Shown: positions 61,596 through 64,000 of the stretch, piece after piece
How the letters are laid out: each line of letters opens with the position of its first letter
Position numbering within the stretch: position 1 is the stretch's first letter
NCBI GenBank assembly: GCA_930633495.1
Contig: CAKNFJ010000002.1
Span: 248,001-312,000, forward strand
Direction of reading: 5' to 3'
DNA: 64,000 nt
Origin: Hyphomicrobiales bacterium
Lineage (GTDB): Bacteria > Pseudomonadota > Alphaproteobacteria > Rhizobiales > Beijerinckiaceae
The notes under the pieces: generated by a model
Seen by the model: the letters and a program-made list of their open reading frames with translations, nothing else
The model's database searches: none
What the model was told of the DNA's origin: nothing
Translations under genes and position numbers: made by a program

Positions 61596-62897
61596 ATGTA
61601 CGATATTCGATGGATTCGCGCGAACACTTACGCGTTCGACAGGAGCTTGATGCGACGGGGCCTGGCGCCGCTGTCGTCCTCGCTGCTTGAACTCGATGAT
61701 GCTCGCCGCTCCTCGATTGGCCAAGCTGAGCATTCCCGAGAGCGCCGGAACGCCCTTTCCGGGGAGATCGGCAGGGCAATGGCAGCGAAGGATGTCGAGC
61801 TGGCCGACAAGCTCAAGGCGGAGGTTGCTGAGCTCAAGAAGCAGCAGCCGGCGCTGGAGGCGCAGGAAAAGGCCGCGAAGGAAGCGCTCGATGAGAAGCT
61901 CGCGGCGATCCCGAACATGCCGCTCGAAGACGTCCCCGAGGGCGATGACGAGCACGGCAATGTCGTGCTTCACGTTCATGGCCTGAAGCCGGAAGAACGC
62001 GGGCTTCTTGTCGATGTCGAAGAACCGAAGCAGCACTTCGAGCTTGGCGAGGCGCTTGGCCAGATGGATTTCGAGGCAGCGGCCAAGCTCTCGGGGTCTC
62101 GCTTCGTGGTGCTGCAGGCGCAAATCGCGCGGCTGTCACGGGCGCTCGGACAGTTCATGCTCGACATCCACACCGAGGAGCACGGCTACACCGAGGTCAA
62201 TCCACCGCTGCTCGTGCGCGACGGTGCGATGTTCGGGACGGCTCAGCTGCCGAAGTTTCGGGATGACCAGTTCCGGGCTGGCGAAGAGCACTGGCTTGTT
62301 CCGACCGCGGAGGTGCCCCTGACCAATCTCGTCAGGGAGGCGATCCTCGATGAGGAAGAGCTGCCGCTCCGATACACTGCGCTGACGCCGTGCTTCAGGG
62401 CGGAAGCCGGATCTGCCGGCCGAGACGTCCGCGGCATGCTGCGTCAGCACCAGTTCGAGAAGGTAGAGCTCGTCTCTGTCACGGCACCGGAAAAGTCTCG
62501 GGAGGAACACGAGCGCATGCTCGCGGCTGCCGAGGCGGTGCTGAAGAAGCTCGACCTGCATTATCGCGTGATGACTTTGTGCACCGGCGACATGGGCTTC
62601 GCCTCGCAGAAGACCTGGGACATCGAGGCCTGGCTGCCGGGTCAGAAGACCTATCGCGAGATCTCGTCCTGCTCGGTCTGTGGCGACTTCCAGGCGCGGC
62701 GGATGAATGCACGCTATCGACCTGCAGAGGGCGGCGTGCCCCGCTTCGTCCATACGCTCAACGGCTCGGGCACGGCGGTCGGGCGCGCGCTGATCGCCGT
62801 GATGGAGAATTACCAGAACGCCGACGGATCGGTCACAGTGCCTGCGGTTCTGGTGCCATATATGCGTGGGCTGACACGCATCGAGAAGGCGGTCTGA
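61596..62897 (+). CDS. serS: Seryl-tRNA synthetase
   Basis: Charges tRNA-Ser (and tRNA-Sec) with serine. 433 residues, normal length. N-terminal coiled-coil arm for tRNA (about residues 30-105), then the class II core: motif 1 around [18 protein letters not shown], motif 2 [20 protein letters not shown], and motif 3 [19 protein letters not shown]. It is complete and not frameshifted. ATG at 61596 begins the family-typical MYDIRWIR. The chromosome must also carry serS unless this is the only copy. A replicon-borne copy may be a spare, a resistant variant, or a sign that the element is an essential chromid. Confidence 0.95.
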   Translation: MYDIRWIRANTYAFDRSLMRRGLAPLSSSLLELDDARRSSIGQAEHSRERRNALSGEIGRAMAAKDVELADKLKAEVAELKKQQPALEAQEKAAKEALDEKLAAIPNMPLEDVPEGDDEHGNVVLHVHGLKPEERGLLVDVEEPKQHFELGEALGQMDFEAAAKLSGSRFVVLQAQIARLSRALGQFMLDIHTEEHGYTEVNPPLLVRDGAMFGTAQLPKFRDDQFRAGEEHWLVPTAEVPLTNLVREAILDEEELPLRYTALTPCFRAEAGSAGRDVRGMLRQHQFEKVELVSVTAPEKSREEHERMLAAAEAVLKKLDLHYRVMTLCTGDMGFASQKTWDIEAWLPGQKTYREISSCSVCGDFQARRMNARYRPAEGGVPRFVHTLNGSGTAVGRALIAVMENYQNADGSVTVPAVLVPYMRGLTRIEKAV

Positions 62898-62992
62898 TCC
62901 CCTCGGCCGCCAGTCTGGCTCCTCCAGGCTGGCGGTTGGCCTTGTGCCTCGCCTCCGTCCGGCTGAAAGTGCGGAACGAACAGGAGTTGGTC

Positions 62993-63277
62993 ATGGGCAG
63001 CCTTGTCATCTGGAGCGACCCCGCGGTTCGCGTGGTCGCCGAGTGGACGAAACCCGCGATGGGTGCTCGTTCCGGAACATACGAGGTCCTCGGTGGTGGA
63101 GAGGTCACCGATGGTGTCTGGCACCCTGAGAAGCGGCAATCCGCGACCAACCGGGGAGATGCGCTCGCCAAGGCGGGCAAGCTCGCGCGGAAGCTGCGAA
63201 AGGACAAAGGCATCGAAGGCGATCCGCCTCCTCTTCCTGCGGATGAAGATGCCCCAGGTCCGACGCTTTCGCCCTAA
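62993..63277 (+). CDS. Small unknown protein, 94 residues
   Basis: ATG at 62993 after CAGGAGTT. N-terminal beta-rich segment (LVIWSDPAVRVVAEWTKPAM), basic helical middle (DALAKAGKLARKLRKDKG) and Pro/Asp tail. Not recognised. Confidence 0.55.
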   Translation: MGSLVIWSDPAVRVVAEWTKPAMGARSGTYEVLGGGEVTDGVWHPEKRQSATNRGDALAKAGKLARKLRKDKGIEGDPPPLPADEDAPGPTLSP

Positions 63278-63290
63278 GGAATGACCCGCC

Positions 63291-63332
63291 AGACCTTGTA
63301 AGGTCTTCTGTTGCGCCGCACACTTGCGGCGC
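63291..63332. terminator. Two inverted repeats between genes
   Basis: AGACCTTGTAAGGTCT (63291-63306) is a perfect palindrome followed by TCT, and GCGCCGCA-CAC-TTGCGGCGC forms a second stem (63313-63332). They lie between two plus-strand genes and may end transcription or act as operators for the gene starting at 63334. Confidence 0.4.
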
Positions 63333-63333
63333 C

Positions 63334-63747
63334 ATGCATCACGTCGACCCCGCGCGAATCGAGCCCGATGGGCTTCCCTGTTTTACGGGAGTCGACGTCC
63401 GCATTGCGCGTGCGGGATCAGGGTGGCGCGCAGCTCTCACCAAGCCGAACGGCGCCGGCCGCACGTTCCGGATCATTTTGAGCGGTGGTGTGGTGCAACT
63501 CGCTGTCGATGCGAGCGATACGCCGGTTCAACTCGACCAGGCCATCCGCTCGGTTAGGCACATCGACGCCGGGCGTCCCGGTGAGGTGTTTCTGGCTCGC
63601 GGCGCGGATCTCGAATTCGCAATCGCCGGCGAGTTTATCGGCTTCCGAGGCCGCGCGGGCGCCGTGCGCTTCGGCGCCATGTTCAAGCCGTATCAGGACG
63701 CGATCGCACTCATGCCCTGGTACGGCTTCCGGCAGCTGCGCGGCTAG
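63334..63747 (+). CDS. Unknown protein, 137 residues
   Basis: ATG at 63334 directly after a hairpin. Predominantly beta pattern, basic, no signal peptide. Not recognised. The end overlaps the convergent partial gene by 4 bp. Confidence 0.55.
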   Translation: MHHVDPARIEPDGLPCFTGVDVRIARAGSGWRAALTKPNGAGRTFRIILSGGVVQLAVDASDTPVQLDQAIRSVRHIDAGRPGEVFLARGADLEFAIAGEFIGFRGRAGAVRFGAMFKPYQDAIALMPWYGFRQLRG

Positions 63748-64000
63748 ACCGGCGTCGGGGCAAGCGAAGCCTGCCAGTCGTCGATGCAACGCCGGAAGAA
63801 AGGAAGGGACCAAAGATTCGAAACGCCGGTTGGGGCTTCAGCATCGTGGTGCTTCCCGTCGAACACGATCCATTCATGGGTGCCCGCATCGAAATTGCAG
63901 AACGTCGCGACCGCATCCAAGTCGTCCCAGTCCATGCCGTCCGGAGGCTGGATGTTCGGCCAGTGCTCAGCGATCAGAGCTCGGTCGAAGCCGCAGGGTT
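63744..64000 (-). CDS. Unknown protein, partial (5' end outside window)
   Basis: The frame is open from the window edge to the stop at 63744; an internal ATG exists at 63935, but upstream codons (RALIAEHWPNIQPPDGMDW) are protein-like, so the gene probably begins beyond 64000. The C-terminal portion (EWIVFDGKHHDAEAPTGVSN) has no recognised motif. Confidence 0.55.
   Translation of the reverse strand, partial: PCGFDRALIAEHWPNIQPPDGMDWDDLDAVATFCNFDAGTHEWIVFDGKHHDAEAPTGVSNLWSLPFFRRCIDDWQASLAPTPV

Overview
The window looks like part of a large extrachromosomal replicon (megaplasmid, or plasmid-like phage) of an alphaproteobacterium of the Hyphomicrobiales type (Bosea/Methylobacterium/Rhizobium relatives). 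This is inferred from the high GC content, the EipB-family envelope protein, the NrtR-controlled NAD operon, the short DUF1127 gene and the class II ribonucleotide reductase. No rRNA, tRNA or recognisable replication initiator gene was seen, and species cannot be assigned by eye.

Left backbone (1-35.0 kb). Genes are dense, on both strands, and many are unknown. Those that can be named concern nucleotide supply and DNA handling: dUTPase, a 1645-residue Strawberry-notch-type helicase followed by a PcfJ-like protein, a TraR/DksA zinc finger, guanylate kinase, dGTPase, a ParA-like ATPase, RNase HII, B12-dependent ribonucleotide reductase NrdJ, an adenine-type DNA methyltransferase and SSB. Two envelope genes, a site-2 protease of the RseP/MmpA type and an EipB-like protein, lie side by side. 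Several secreted proteins of unknown function fill the left edge.

Repeat zone (27.9 kb and 35.1-38.2 kb). A 15-bp sequence close to CGAACCCATAGTTTG occurs at least 14 times in six clusters, usually as pairs 23 bp apart. One cluster adjoins a ribbon-helix-helix gene that has its own three-site operator at exact 22-bp spacing. About 1.4 kb between SSB and a higBA-like toxin-antitoxin pair has no convincing gene and contains a decayed direct duplication. It is a candidate origin, incompatibility or partition region.

Accessory zone (36.5-59.0 kb). It holds HigBA, a frameshifted remnant, a two-gene Kiwa (KwaA/KwaB) anti-phage system, and an 8-kb cofactor island. The island reads nrtR-nadA-nadB-nadC-panD-pabB-panB, with two NrtR-type palindromes in front of nadA. 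The two ends of the island carry a cysteine-rich secreted-protein gene (intact at 40.7 kb) and a decayed copy of it (49.1 kb) in the same orientation. Then follow decayed and small genes: a frameshifted alkyladenine glycosylase, a frameshifted DUF4236 gene, a BrnA-like antitoxin without visible toxin, a cupin, small membrane proteins, a cold-shock protein and a DUF1127 protein. An ISL3-family insertion sequence with perfect 22-bp ends closes the zone.

Right backbone (59.1-64 kb). Dense genes return: a complete seryl-tRNA synthetase, secreted or membrane proteins, and unknown proteins, the last running off the edge. The style of the two outer parts is alike, which suggests that 35-59 kb is a variable region set into one backbone.
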